Source of the DNA: Roseibacillus sp.
GTDB lineage: Bacteria; Verrucomicrobiota; Verrucomicrobiia; Verrucomicrobiales; Akkermansiaceae
Assembly: GCA_028821775.1 (NCBI GenBank)
Contig: JAPKFB010000022.1
Coordinates: 1 to 64,000, forward strand
Direction: 5' to 3'
DNA: 64,000 nucleotides
Shown: one piece after another, positions 54,147 through 64,000 of the stretch
How positions within the stretch are numbered: position 1 is the stretch's first letter
How the letters are laid out: each line of letters begins with the position of its first letter
The notes under the pieces: generated by a model
Seen by the model: only the letters and a program-made list of their open reading frames with translations
What the model was told of the DNA's origin: nothing
Database searches by the model: none
Made by a program: the position numbers and the translations under genes

Positions 54147-54284
54147 GTGAAAGGCGCTCTTTTGGTCCTGGGAATTCTCGCACAGGGCCTTCATGGAAAT
54201 CCTCACCCAAACGCCCTCCTAGGCAGAGGACCCCCCCCAAAGGAGCCAACCCGGGAGCGGGAGCTCCTCAGATTCTCGAACTAA
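54147..54284 (+). CDS. Possible small secreted peptide, 45 aa (GTG start)
   Basis: A GTG at 54147, preceded by GAGAGA about 3-8 bases upstream, opens a short frame. It begins with a hydrophobic signal-like segment KGALLVLGILAQGLHG, followed by a proline- and arginine-rich tail (GRGPPPKEPTRERELL). Lies between carA and purA. No family; the frame could be chance. Confidence 0.25.
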   Translation: MKGALLVLGILAQGLHGNPHPNALLGRGPPPKEPTRERELLRFSN

Positions 54285-54328
54285 TGAGCACTCGCGCCTC
54301 TTGGTGCTGAGTGCCGATTATCCATCCA

Positions 54329-55597
54329 ATGAATACGATTGTTAATGGCCTCCAGTGGGGCGATGAAGGAAAAGGCAAGATTGTCGACTTTCTCACCGAG
54401 AGTGCAGACCTCGTGGTCCGCGGACAGGGAGGAAACAATGCCGGGCACACTGTCATCGTCGGCGAGAACAAGTATATTCTTCATCTCGTTCCTTCCGGCA
54501 TCCTGTGGGGGGACAAGATGAACGTGATCGGTAACGGGGTGGTCATGGACCCGGTCGGACTCGTCGCGGAATTTGAGAAATTGCGAGGCCTGGGTGTGAC
54601 CATCACTCCGGACAATCTTCTCATCTCAGATCGTGCCCACGTGGTCCTTCCCTACCATCGCGATCTCGATGCGGCGCAGGAAGAAGCGCGCGGCAAATTC
54701 TCGATCGGGACAACGCGACGCGGTATCGGACCGGCCTACTCCGACAAAGCCACCCGTTGCGGACTGCGTCTTGCCGACCTGCTCGATGCGAAGCTGGCCC
54801 ATGAGTTGATCTCGGTTCGTCTCAAGGACGCCAATCAATTCCTGGCCGCTCACGGACTTCCCCAGCATGATGCCGACGAGGCGCTCGGCCATGTTGAGGA
54901 CGCGCTAAACCACCTGCGTCCTCACGTCACCAATACCATTCCCGTTCTTCACGAGGCGTGGAAGGCCGACAAGAACATCGTCTTCGAGGGCGCACAGGGA
55001 ACCTTTCTCGACGTCGATTTTGGGACCTATCCCTTCGTCACCTCATCCAACACAACCTCGGGCGGAGCGTGCACCGGCAGTGGCCTGCCGCCCATCGCGG
55101 TCGATCGCGTGGTGGGAGTTTGTAAAGCCTACACCACGCGGGTGGGCCAAGGCGCACACGTTACGGAGAGTCAGGAATTTTCCGATTACCTGCATGGACT
55201 CGGTCGCGAATTCGGCGCCACCACCGGACGCAAGCGGCGCTGCGGATGGCTCGACATGGTCTTGTTGCGCTTTGCCTGTATGGTAAATGGCGTCACCGAC
55301 TTGGCCGTGACCAATCTCGATGGCCTCGACGAACGTGACGAGATCATGGTGTGCACCGCCTACAACATCGACGGACTCGAGAACCCCTTCCCCCCTGCCC
55401 AACGCGATGCCTGGGACCGGGCGCAACCAATCTACGAGACCCACCCCGGATGGAAGATGGACACTTCGGGCTGTCGCACTTGGGATGACCTTCCGAAGAA
55501 TGCGCAGAGCTATCTTATGCGACTCGGAAAGCTCGCAGGCGCACCGGTTAAGTATGTCGGCATTGGCCCCGATCGCGAGCAGACCATCCTCCTTTGA
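54329..55597 (+). CDS. purA: Adenylosuccinate synthetase
   Basis: First committed step from IMP to AMP, GTP-dependent, cytosolic. The GTP-binding glycine-rich loop NGLQWGDEGKGKIVDFL is at the N-terminus. NNAGHTVIV, GTTRRGIGPAYSDKATR, FEGAQGTFLDVDFGTYPFVTSSNT and VGIGPDREQTI are further signatures. The ATG at 54329 gives 422 residues, which is standard; an upstream GTG at 54311 is less likely. A hairpin follows the gene. Confidence 0.96.
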   Translation: MNTIVNGLQWGDEGKGKIVDFLTESADLVVRGQGGNNAGHTVIVGENKYILHLVPSGILWGDKMNVIGNGVVMDPVGLVAEFEKLRGLGVTITPDNLLISDRAHVVLPYHRDLDAAQEEARGKFSIGTTRRGIGPAYSDKATRCGLRLADLLDAKLAHELISVRLKDANQFLAAHGLPQHDADEALGHVEDALNHLRPHVTNTIPVLHEAWKADKNIVFEGAQGTFLDVDFGTYPFVTSSNTTSGGACTGSGLPPIAVDRVVGVCKAYTTRVGQGAHVTESQEFSDYLHGLGREFGATTGRKRRCGWLDMVLLRFACMVNGVTDLAVTNLDGLDERDEIMVCTAYNIDGLENPFPPAQRDAWDRAQPIYETHPGWKMDTSGCRTWDDLPKNAQSYLMRLGKLAGAPVKYVGIGPDREQTILL

Positions 55598-55604
55598 GTG
55601 CGGC

Positions 55605-55626
55605 AAGGCCTCCCCCCTCAGGCCTT
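55605..55626 (+). terminator. Hairpin AAGGCCT-N8-AGGCCTT after purA
   Basis: Seven perfect pairs with an eight-base C-rich loop begin 7 bases after the purA stop. No T-run follows (TTAAAC), so it may be a weak terminator or an mRNA-stability stem before uppS. Confidence 0.4.
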
Positions 55627-55711
55627 AAACGACGGCCAAACTCACCCCAACCAAGCATGGACCTTGAATTGCGCCCTCCCGCCCGCACAATTGCCACCTC
55701 CCATTACTCCC

Positions 55712-56431
55712 ATGCCTTCAGGCTCCAGCCACTCCGACATCCCCCGCCATGTCGCCATTATTATGGATGGCAACGGGCGCTGGGCTCGTGAGCGAGGACT
55801 CCCCAGACGAGAAGGTCATCGAGCAGGCGCGGAATCCGTGCGCGAGGCGGTGGAGACCTGCAAGGAAATCGGGATCAAATTTCTAACCCTCTATGCCTTC
55901 TCCTCCGAGAACTGGAGCCGCCCCAAGGCCGAAATCAAAGCGCTCATGGAATTGCTGGAGCGCTTCCTGAAAAAAAAGGCTCCCGAGATGCACAGGCAAG
56001 GGGTTCGTCTTCACGCCATCGGCCGCCTCGAGTCCTTGCCCAAGAGCTGCCGCAGGGAACTGGAGCGCGTCATCGAGCAAACCTCCTCCAACCAGGACCT
56101 CGACCTGGTGCTGGCCCTCTCCTACGGATCCCGCGAAGAGATTGTCGATGCGGCCCGTCAGCTCGCACGCGAGGCCGCCGAGGGGGGACTTGATCCTGAG
56201 TCCATTGACTGCGAATCCTTCGCTCAGCGACTCTACACCTCTGAGTTTCCTGATCCCGACCTCCTCGTGCGCACCTCGGGCGAGTGCCGCCTCTCCAACT
56301 TTCTTCTCTGGCAGATCAGCTACTCGGAAATTGTGATCACTCGCAAGTTCTGGCCCGAGTTCAAGAAGACCGACCTCCACCAAGCTGTCGAGGAATATGC
56401 TCGCCGCCACCGCCGCTTCGGTGCTATCTGA
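55712..56431 (+). CDS. uppS: Isoprenyl transferase (undecaprenyl diphosphate synthase)
   Basis: Cis-prenyltransferase for the undecaprenyl carrier of peptidoglycan and LPS synthesis. Hallmarks: VAIIMDGNGRWARERGLPRREGH, LTLYAFSSENWSRP, ALSYGSREEI, VRTSGECRLSNFLLWQISYSEI. The ATG at 55712 yields 239 residues, the family length; an upstream frame extension is not conserved. Same strand and near the NtrC-type gene (30 bases). Uses isoprenoids from the MEP pathway (ispH). Confidence 0.95.
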   Translation: MPSGSSHSDIPRHVAIIMDGNGRWARERGLPRREGHRAGAESVREAVETCKEIGIKFLTLYAFSSENWSRPKAEIKALMELLERFLKKKAPEMHRQGVRLHAIGRLESLPKSCRRELERVIEQTSSNQDLDLVLALSYGSREEIVDAARQLAREAAEGGLDPESIDCESFAQRLYTSEFPDPDLLVRTSGECRLSNFLLWQISYSEIVITRKFWPEFKKTDLHQAVEEYARRHRRFGAI

Positions 56432-56461
56432 CCGACGCCGAGCCTTCTGCGCCAGATTCTC

Positions 56462-57844
<1,383 letters not shown>

Positions 57845-57845
57845 G

Positions 57846-58475
57846 ATGACTGCGGCCATGACTGTTCTCGACCACCCCATCATTGCAGACCGCCTGGCCC
57901 GCCTGCGGGACAAGGATTGCAGTTCCCAGCACTTTCGTCTCCTGGTGGGCAATGTCGCTCGCCTCATGGTGCCCCAGGTGACCTCCGATCTGGCAGCGGA
58001 ACCTTGCGAGGTGGAAACTCCACTCGAACTCATGAAAGGGGCTCGCCTCGCCCGCCAAATCGTCTTGGTCCCAATTTTACGGGCCGGTCTGAGCCTCTCG
58101 GATGGCTTTCTCGACCTCATTCCTGAGGCTGTCGTGGTCCACCTCGGATTGGCTCGAAACGAGAAGACCCTTGAGCCCGAAACCTACTATCAAAACGTAA
58201 AATTCGATTTCACCGAAGCACACGTTCTCGTCCTCGATCCCATGCTCGCGACAGGCGGGAGTGCGGCGGAAGCCTTGCGTCAGTTAAAGACCCAAGGGGC
58301 GACCCGGCTCAAGTTCGTCTGCCTGATCGCGTCTCCGGAAGGTGTGGAGTGTCTCGAGAAGGAGCATCCAGATGTCCCCATATATACCGCCGCGGTCGAT
58401 CGAGGTCTGAACGAACTTGGCTATATTTACCCCGGACTCGGCGACGCGGGAGACCGCTCCTTTGGCACGATGTGA
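57846..58475 (+). CDS. upp: Uracil phosphoribosyltransferase
   Basis: Pyrimidine salvage: uracil plus PRPP gives UMP. The PRPP loop is VLVLDPMLATGGSAAEAL. Other family signatures: ILRAGLSLSDGFLDLIPEA, ARNEKTLEPETYYQ, and the C-terminal GLGDAGDRSFGT. 209 residues is standard. The ATG at 57846 is one base after the previous stop; ATG 57858 is an alternative. Genes at 56462 to 61101 form one tight array. Confidence 0.95.
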   Translation: MTAAMTVLDHPIIADRLARLRDKDCSSQHFRLLVGNVARLMVPQVTSDLAAEPCEVETPLELMKGARLARQIVLVPILRAGLSLSDGFLDLIPEAVVVHLGLARNEKTLEPETYYQNVKFDFTEAHVLVLDPMLATGGSAAEALRQLKTQGATRLKFVCLIASPEGVECLEKEHPDVPIYTAAVDRGLNELGYIYPGLGDAGDRSFGTM

Positions 58476-58518
58476 TCGCCACTCTGGCAATTTCGACCAA
58501 AGGCGCTATCATCAGCCC

Positions 58519-61101
58519 ATGCTCCGCGTCGCCTCTCTGCTTCTGATCGCGAATCTCTGTGCTCCACTAACCCCTGCACAAACAACACTCGCGGAGAGTC
58601 CCCCTTACCAGGCTGGCCTGCGCCGGATGGAAGGGCACCTCCCAGATCTCGCTCTTCCCAACTTCGCGAAGGCTCTGAAGGACTTCGAGAATGACGCGGA
58701 GGCCCAGGCCACCATCAAGCTGAAGATGGGAGAGGCTTCCGTGCGCGCTGCTCGCGAAGAGTCCGATCACTCCGCAATGAGAATCCATGCCCAAGCCGCC
58801 CTCGAGCATCTCTCGTTGCCAAGGCTCAAAGATGTGGAGAGCTCGATTTTCTGGTCCGCACAAGCCTCCCTCCTTCTGGTAGAATTCAAACAAGCGGCCG
58901 ATCTTTTCAGACGCTTGGCCGAAGCGAAGGATCCTAATCTCCGCACCCGGGCGCTCCTTTCCCGGGCCCACCTCCTCGCCACCATGGGACAACCCGAGGA
59001 AGCAACGGCTCTCCTCTTGCGAGTGGCCGCAGTGAAAGATCCTCACCTCGCCGGGGAAGCGCGACTCCTCCATGCCACTCTCCTGCTCATGCAGGGGAGG
59101 TTCGATGAACTCGAGGCCCTCATTCCCGATGGTGTAACAAGCAACAACCCAACCCACCGTGGTTATGAGCGCTACATACGTGCCCGCATGGCCCAGGCGA
59201 AGGGGGACCCCCAAACGGCGGGGAAAGAGTTCCGTGCCCTTTCCGAGCAACCGGAACATCTCGGCGCCATGATCCATCACGGCGCCCGGGTGGGCCTCGC
59301 CGAATGTCTCCGCGCCGCTGGAGAACTAGAAGAGGCCACCGAAACCCTCATCAGCTTGATCGACAAGCACCCTCGCACTCCGCTCTTGGAAGCGTCCTTC
59401 CTGCGCCTCCTGAATTGGTCCACCACCGAGACCCTCAAGGGGCGCTTCGAACAGCAGTTGGCACTCTGGGCCAACGCGCTCGGCAACTCAATTCCCGAGG
59501 CCACTCCCAAGGATCCCGGGGGACCCCAAGTGGTGATTTCCACCGCCTCCGATCGGAGCGGTTTCGCACTCTACTATTACTCGGTCCATCTGGCCGAAAA
59601 AAACGATACCAAGTCCAACGCTCTGGCTGAGAATCTCCTCGCGAGATTGACCGAAAACCTCCCGGCCCATTCCCTCGTGCCGGCAGCCCTGCTCGCAACG
59701 GCCGCCTTGCAAATAGGAGACCGACGCAAGGTGGAGGCCCTCGCTACTCTGAGCCTGCTGGAAAAGTCCACAGGATCCTTCGCCATCAAGGCGGAAGCGG
59801 CCGATTTGATGGCCCGTCTGAAATTTAAGGCAGGGGACTTCAAGGGAGCGGCGGCGGCCTTCCAGCGGGTGCGAACACTCCTCGAACCCGCCGAGGCGAA
59901 AGACGTCGCGTTCAATACCGGGATCTGCCTTCTTCACGCGGGTGAGAGGCCTGCATTTGGCTCTTATCTAAAGACCCTCAACTTTGCCGAGACGCGCAAC
60001 ACCTTGCTCTTGGAGCAGGGCCTCCACCTTGCCTCCGTGGGAAGTGGCGATGCGCGAGCGATCCTCGAGCGCTTCCTGCGCGAAAATCAACATCACTCCC
60101 GTCTCCCCGAAGCCCGCCTCGCCTACGCAAAGGAATGGTTGCGCCTCGAACCCAGTTCCAAAGCCGCCCAGCAACAAGTCAAAGGTGAACTTGAGACCCT
60201 CGATCAACTGACCCTGCCCGCTCCCCTCGCGCTGAGTCACCTTCTCCTCCATCTACAGCTGGCCGGCTTGATCCAAGATTGGAAGCCCGCGATTGCAGCC
60301 GCAAACCGCTTTATGAAAAATCATAAACAGGCGGAGGTTGCACCCATTATCCGCCTGAGACTGGCCGAGGCCTATTTCAGCAACAACGATCTCAGTGTCG
60401 CCCAGCGGGAATTTCAGAGCGTCGCCTCCGCTGCAGATGACCCGGTGGTCAAAGAAGTGGCCCTTTTCTACGCCGCACAAGCGGCCTTGAAACTCCGCAC
60501 CGCCAAGTCGCCCCAGGAAGCGATGGATCTCTTGCAACAAGTGATCAAGGGGAAGGGACCGCTCGCCAACGATGCTCGACTCTCCCTCGCTCGAAGCCTC
60601 ATCGACACCAGCCCCACCGATGCGCTCATCGTGCTGCAACCCCTTCTCAGTAACCAAATTCAGGACCGGAAAATCGATGCCTTTGTCCTCGCGGCAGCCG
60701 CACATAAACGAATTGGAGCCGAAGAAAACCTGAAGGAAGCTCTCAAGATTTACGATCACATCCTCAGCAAGCCAAAGCTCTCCTACCCGCTCAGCAATCG
60801 TCTCCACTCCCTCAAGGGACAAGCCTACGAGCGCCTTGGAGAACCCGGCCTGGCCCTCGAGACCTACTACACCGTAATCGACTTTGAGAACTTGAACGAG
60901 GGCGAAAAGGAATCCGAGTGGTACTATTTCTACGAATGCGCCTTCAAGGCAATCCAGATTCTGGAGACCGGTCGACCACGCTGGCAGGCCACCCTGGATA
61001 TCCTCCGCAAGGTGGAGGACAGCGGGAGCCCATGGAGCGCAGATGCCAGAAAGCAACGCGAGCATCTCAAGCTCAAACACCAACTCTTTGACGCCGAGTA
61101 G
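58519..61101 (+). CDS. Secreted large TPR-repeat protein, 860 aa
   Basis: ATG 58519 (MLRVASLLLIANLCAPL) gives a signal peptide with cleavage after TPA-Q. About twenty tetratricopeptide-like helix pairs follow: LDLALPNFAKAL-type N-terminal, EFKQAADLFRRLAEAKDPNLRTRALL, GELEEATETLISLIDKHPRTPLLEASF, GDFKGAAAAFQRV, NDLSVAQREFQSVASAADDPVVKEVAL and others. No enzyme domain. It is probably a periplasmic scaffold. It starts 43 bases after upp. At least four proteins in this window are TPR-rich and exported or membrane-anchored. Confidence 0.82.
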   Translation: MLRVASLLLIANLCAPLTPAQTTLAESPPYQAGLRRMEGHLPDLALPNFAKALKDFENDAEAQATIKLKMGEASVRAAREESDHSAMRIHAQAALEHLSLPRLKDVESSIFWSAQASLLLVEFKQAADLFRRLAEAKDPNLRTRALLSRAHLLATMGQPEEATALLLRVAAVKDPHLAGEARLLHATLLLMQGRFDELEALIPDGVTSNNPTHRGYERYIRARMAQAKGDPQTAGKEFRALSEQPEHLGAMIHHGARVGLAECLRAAGELEEATETLISLIDKHPRTPLLEASFLRLLNWSTTETLKGRFEQQLALWANALGNSIPEATPKDPGGPQVVISTASDRSGFALYYYSVHLAEKNDTKSNALAENLLARLTENLPAHSLVPAALLATAALQIGDRRKVEALATLSLLEKSTGSFAIKAEAADLMARLKFKAGDFKGAAAAFQRVRTLLEPAEAKDVAFNTGICLLHAGERPAFGSYLKTLNFAETRNTLLLEQGLHLASVGSGDARAILERFLRENQHHSRLPEARLAYAKEWLRLEPSSKAAQQQVKGELETLDQLTLPAPLALSHLLLHLQLAGLIQDWKPAIAAANRFMKNHKQAEVAPIIRLRLAEAYFSNNDLSVAQREFQSVASAADDPVVKEVALFYAAQAALKLRTAKSPQEAMDLLQQVIKGKGPLANDARLSLARSLIDTSPTDALIVLQPLLSNQIQDRKIDAFVLAAAAHKRIGAEENLKEALKIYDHILSKPKLSYPLSNRLHSLKGQAYERLGEPGLALETYYTVIDFENLNEGEKESEWYYFYECAFKAIQILETGRPRWQATLDILRKVEDSGSPWSADARKQREHLKLKHQLFDAE

Positions 61102-61442
61102 GAGCCCATCAACTCTATCTTAACTCCGACTCGGATCCGTTCAAAATCCCGGGTGAATGGCGGCGCGAGCCATTTTCCCTACTGACAAGGCGTCGACCGG
61201 CGGCAAGGGGCAGGCCCAGACAGCCGTGACGTGAAGACTGCCAGACGTAAAAGGGACCGCCATTCCTCTTCGCTGTGCTGCTCGGGTGGCCTGATTTTTT
61301 CTTCCGAAATGAATTCCTAGCCCGCTGCTCGTCAAGGAACTCGAGCACATCTTGGGTCCGCATCAGGCCCTCGCGCTTCTTTGCAAGGGCAATGCCAAAT
61401 CGCACTCGACACCGAGCCATCGCGGAGCAAGCTTCGCCCGCA
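61102..61442. other. Intergenic region of 341 bases
   Basis: Holds only a doubtful minus-strand frame (61115-61420, separate entry). No RNA or terminator recognised. Confidence 0.35.
61115..61420 (-). CDS. Doubtful small frame, 101 aa
   Basis: From ATG 61420 the first 35 codons read protein-like (RFGIALAKKREG, TQDVLEFLDEQRARNSF). The rest is serine-, arginine- and glycine-rich and looks random. It starts 22 bases from the divergent aminotransferase gene. It may be the start of a decayed or rapidly evolving gene. No family. Confidence 0.2.
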   Translation of the reverse strand: MARCRVRFGIALAKKREGLMRTQDVLEFLDEQRARNSFRKKKSGHPSSTAKRNGGPFYVWQSSRHGCLGLPLAAGRRLVSRENGSRRHSPGILNGSESELR

Positions 61443-62525
61443 ATGCCGAAACCAAAGCTCTTCATTCCCGGACCGGTCGATATTTCGCCGGCAACATTTG
61501 AAGCCATGTGCGCTTCCATGATCGGACATCGCGGCGCAGATTTTGAAGCGCTCTATGCCTCGATCCAGCCCGGCTTGCAACAGATTGCCGGCACACAGCG
61601 CCGCATTTTTCTTTCCACCTCGTCCGCATGGGGAGTGATGGAGGGCGCGATCCGAAATCTTGTGCAAAAGAAGGTTCTCAATCTCTGTTGTGGTGCCTTT
61701 TCCGACAAGTGGTTCGACGTTTCGCTTCGTTGCGGAAAAGAGGCTGAGAAAATTCAGGTCGAGTGGGGGGAAGCGATCGACCCCGCGACCGTCCGCGCCA
61801 AACTTGCGGAAGGTGGCTTCGACACCGTGACAATGGTTCACAACGAGACCTCCACCGGAGTGATGAACCCCCTTGCAGAGATCGCGGCCGTGGTGAAGGA
61901 GTTCGACGGGGTGCTCCTGGTAGTTGACTCGGTTTCCTCTTTCAGTGCAGTGCCCATTCCCTGCGATGAATTGGGCATCGACGTCCTTCTGGCCGGCGTC
62001 CAGAAGGCGATGGCCCTACCTCCCGGCCTATCCATTTTTGTGACCTCAGAAGCCGCCCTCACCCGTGCTGAGACCACTCCAGACCGCGGCTACTACTTCG
62101 ACTTCCTCGAGTTTGCCAAGAACGACGCCAAGGACAACACCCCCTCGACCCCCGCCCTGGCTCTCCTCCACGCTCTAAAACAAATGGTGGATTCAATCAT
62201 GACCGAGGGGCTCGAGGCTCGCTACGCCCGTCACGAGGAGAACAATGATCTGGTTCACGCTTGGGTAGAAGCGAACGGCTTCGCACATTTTGCTCCCGCG
62301 GGTTACCGCTCCAGGACTCTCACCACGATCGCGAACAATCGTGAACTCGAAGTCGCAGGCTTCGTCAAAGCGGTGCGCGAGAAGCATAACTTTCTCATCA
62401 ATGGCGGCTACGGAAAGATCAAGGGAAAGACCTTCCGCATCAGCAACATGGGCAACGAAACCGCCGAAACTATGCACGAACTACTCGCCGCTCTCGACGA
62501 CGTGCTGCCCGGATTCGTCTCCTAG
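61443..62525 (+). CDS. Class V aminotransferase (alanine--glyoxylate aminotransferase family)
   Basis: PLP-dependent aminotransferase of fold type I, 360 residues. It opens KLFIPGPVDISPATFEAM, followed by IGHRGADFEALY. PLP-binding segments: LSTSSAWGVMEGAI, MVHNETSTGVMNPL, VVDSVSSFSAVPI and the Schiff-base Lys in LLAGVQKAMALPPG. This fits alanine-glyoxylate / serine-pyruvate-type enzymes; SerC is less likely. The ATG at 61443 was chosen because the family begins with KPKLFIPGP. Start and stop are clear. Confidence 0.9.
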   Translation: MPKPKLFIPGPVDISPATFEAMCASMIGHRGADFEALYASIQPGLQQIAGTQRRIFLSTSSAWGVMEGAIRNLVQKKVLNLCCGAFSDKWFDVSLRCGKEAEKIQVEWGEAIDPATVRAKLAEGGFDTVTMVHNETSTGVMNPLAEIAAVVKEFDGVLLVVDSVSSFSAVPIPCDELGIDVLLAGVQKAMALPPGLSIFVTSEAALTRAETTPDRGYYFDFLEFAKNDAKDNTPSTPALALLHALKQMVDSIMTEGLEARYARHEENNDLVHAWVEANGFAHFAPAGYRSRTLTTIANNRELEVAGFVKAVREKHNFLINGGYGKIKGKTFRISNMGNETAETMHELLAALDDVLPGFVS

Positions 62526-62863
62526 GAGCGGCTCCTCGGCCCCTCAAAACCTCCCAAAAGCAAGCCAAGGCAAGCATCAGATCGCTATCCGGTTCACTCC
62601 CAGCCATGGGGTGCCCCTCTTAACCCCTCACTCCCGATAGCCGCGCGCCCTACCAATGGTGGCCAAAGAGACTTCGTGCTCGGGATCCTCGGAGGGACGA
62701 AGGCCCGAACATGATCACTCCCGAATGCATCGCTCACACAGGGCGCCTCCCATCACCATCAGGACCGCGCCGATGAAGACTCCAATCCCCTCGAAGAAGC
62801 TGACAAACCCTCCCCCCAGAAGGAGACCGCTTCCGTCCTGTCACTTGCCTGATACCATCCAGG
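62526..62863. other. Intergenic region of 338 bases
   Basis: Lies between the aminotransferase gene and the convergent M24 peptidase gene. It contains a TGA-interrupted small membrane-peptide frame on the minus strand (62715-62858, separate entry). No terminator is evident. Confidence 0.45.
62715..62858 (-). pseudogene. Small membrane-peptide frame broken by an in-frame TGA, 47 codons
   Basis: From ATG 62858 the frame reads MVSGK, then TGA (62843-62841). It continues with a strongly hydrophobic segment (GLLLGGGFVSFFEGIG, VFIGAVLMVMGG) and ends ALCERCIRE at a TGA (62717-62715). It starts 5 bases after the M24 peptidase stop on the same strand, so it would be the downstream gene of that operon. 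Without the TGA it would be a one-helix membrane peptide with a Cys-x-x-Cys tail. Nonsense mutation, sequencing error or chance. Confidence 0.3.
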
Positions 62864-64000
62864 CTAGGAATTCATGAGCTCCTCGATCTCGTCGACTTCG
62901 ATCGGGATGTCCTTGAAGAGGTTTACGTTCTCTTCTTTGCCGATCACAATGTCGTCCTCGAGGCGCACCCCGAGGTTTTCTTCCCGGATATAGATTCCAG
63001 GTTCGACCGTGAACACCATACCCTCTTTCACGGGTTCGTGCAAATCACCCACATCGTGCACATCGAGACCGAGATGGTGCCCGATACCATGCATGTAGTA
63101 TTTTTTGACCAGCTCCCGATCATTCGGATCTTGCTTCTTGGCCTCCTTGGCATCGATCAGACCGAGCCCAATCAATTCGACTTCCATGAGCTCGATGGTG
63201 TGATCACGCCACTCCTTTTGAGTCACTCCCGGGCGGAGAAAGTCGGCGGAACCTCGTTGCACCTTCAAGACCGCGTTGTAGACGTCGCGCTGACGCTTCG
63301 TGAAACGCCCATTCACCGGCACGGTGCGCGTCATGTCCGCATTCCAATTAGCCCATTCCGCACCGACATCCATCAAGAGCATCTCGCCATCCTGACACAC
63401 GGAGCCATTCTCGACGTAGTGAAGCACGCAGGCGTTCTTCCCTGAGCCGATGATGGGCGGATACGCAAACTTGCGGGAGCGGTTCCGAATGAACTCGTGG
63501 AGGTATTCAGCTTCGACTTCCCACTCGCCCACCCCGGGTTTGAGAAACTTCAGCACCCGGCGAAACCCGGCTGCGGTTATATCGATCGCTTTTTGCAGTT
63601 CCGCGACTTCGACCTCGTCCTTGATGACCCGCAATTGGTCCATGACTTGCGCAAGTCGCTTGTAGTCGTGCAAGGGATAGCGTGCCTGACACTCCCTGAT
63701 AAAGCGGGCATTGCGCGTTTCCACGATCACTTGAGCCCGAATATGCTCGTTGGTCGCCAGGTAAACCGATTCAGCCTGCGGCATGAGCCGATGAAAGTGC
63801 CCCTCGAAGTTTTGCGCCCACTGAACGTTCTTAATCCCGGAAACCGTCTGCCCCTGCGCCTTGCTCAGTTTCTCCCCTTCCCAGATCGCGAGCAGATCGC
63901 TGGTTTCACGCACAAAGAGAATTTCGCGATCCTTCTCCTCCTTGGCGTCGGGAAAAAGCACCACCGTGGTCTCCTCCTGATCGACACCGCTAAGGTAATA
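62864..64000 (-). CDS. M24 family metallopeptidase, aminopeptidase P-like (5' end beyond window)
   Basis: Pita-bread-fold dimetal peptidase; 378 codons up to the window edge, with the N-terminus missing. It begins in YYLSGVDQEETTVVLF, part of the N-terminal creatinase-like domain. The catalytic domain shows LMDVGAEWANWNADMTRTVPVNGRFTKRQ (two Asp ligands), HGIGHHLGLDVHDVGD (His), FTVEPGIYI (Glu) and VRLEDDIVIG (Glu). That set is typical of Xaa-Pro aminopeptidase (PepP). The full-length family is about 440 aa, so about 60 residues are outside the window. Confidence 0.92.
   Translation of the reverse strand, partial: YYLSGVDQEETTVVLFPDAKEEKDREILFVRETSDLLAIWEGEKLSKAQGQTVSGIKNVQWAQNFEGHFHRLMPQAESVYLATNEHIRAQVIVETRNARFIRECQARYPLHDYKRLAQVMDQLRVIKDEVEVAELQKAIDITAAGFRRVLKFLKPGVGEWEVEAEYLHEFIRNRSRKFAYPPIIGSGKNACVLHYVENGSVCQDGEMLLMDVGAEWANWNADMTRTVPVNGRFTKRQRDVYNAVLKVQRGSADFLRPGVTQKEWRDHTIELMEVELIGLGLIDAKEAKKQDPNDRELVKKYYMHGIGHHLGLDVHDVGDLHEPVKEGMVFTVEPGIYIREENLGVRLEDDIVIGKEENVNLFKDIPIEVDEIEELMNS

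Overview
The window is a chromosomal segment of a GC-rich, Gram-negative, diderm bacterium. The gene content points to Verrucomicrobiota or a close PVC relative. The clues are two formylglycine sulfatases beside a uronate isomerase, a giant secreted CotH/lamin-tail protein, a DUF4175-type membrane protein with secreted partners, a long plant/cyanobacteria-type IspH, LptE and BamD-like lipoproteins, a DUF72 protein and a single-cytochrome sdhCAB operon. The assignment is inference from gene families; no rRNA or complete tRNA gene is visible.

Layout. 0.2-8.5 kb holds mostly housekeeping genes: a zinc alcohol dehydrogenase, asnS, a LolA-like protein, an unrecognised putative winged-helix protein, an SMI1/KNR4 protein, fabG, holB and hisI. 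8.5-9.6 kb is a gene-poor stretch with what look like decayed reading frames. 9.6-19.0 kb starts with a metallo-hydrolase and continues with a tightly packed plus-strand block: a DUF4175-like membrane protein, a small secreted protein cut by an in-frame TGA, a secreted squalene-cyclase-fold repeat protein, and three collinear paralogous secreted proteins whose reading frames overlap. This block is the best candidate for an undescribed envelope system. 19.5-20.4 kb holds a primary-type sigma-70 factor on the minus strand with a clear terminator. 20.7-23.9 kb holds a secreted protein of unknown function and a DUF47/Pit phosphate transporter pair. 24.0-35.4 kb is a polysaccharide-related locus: sulfatase, 2129-residue CotH/LTD protein, glucuronate isomerase, sulfatase.

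35.7-44.7 kb carries ispH, a TPR protein, proC, two lipoproteins (BamD-like, LptE-like), rsmI, a small membrane protein, a TIM-barrel isomerase and a DUF72 protein. 44.9-51.2 kb has ilvBN facing sdhCAB plus a small TPR-like gene. 51.4-64.0 kb has a CE15-like esterase, carA, purA, uppS, an orphan NtrC-type regulator, upp, a large TPR protein, a class V aminotransferase and a minus-strand M24 peptidase that runs off the window end.

Functional picture. Core biosynthesis (branched-chain amino acids, proline, histidine, pyrimidine and purine, isoprenoids, undecaprenyl carrier) is mixed with outer-membrane assembly genes and with enzymes for sulfated, uronate-containing and lignocellulose-like polysaccharides. 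That fits a marine or particle-associated polymer degrader. Start codons were re-chosen in many genes from signal peptides, family lengths and Shine-Dalgarno-like sequences.
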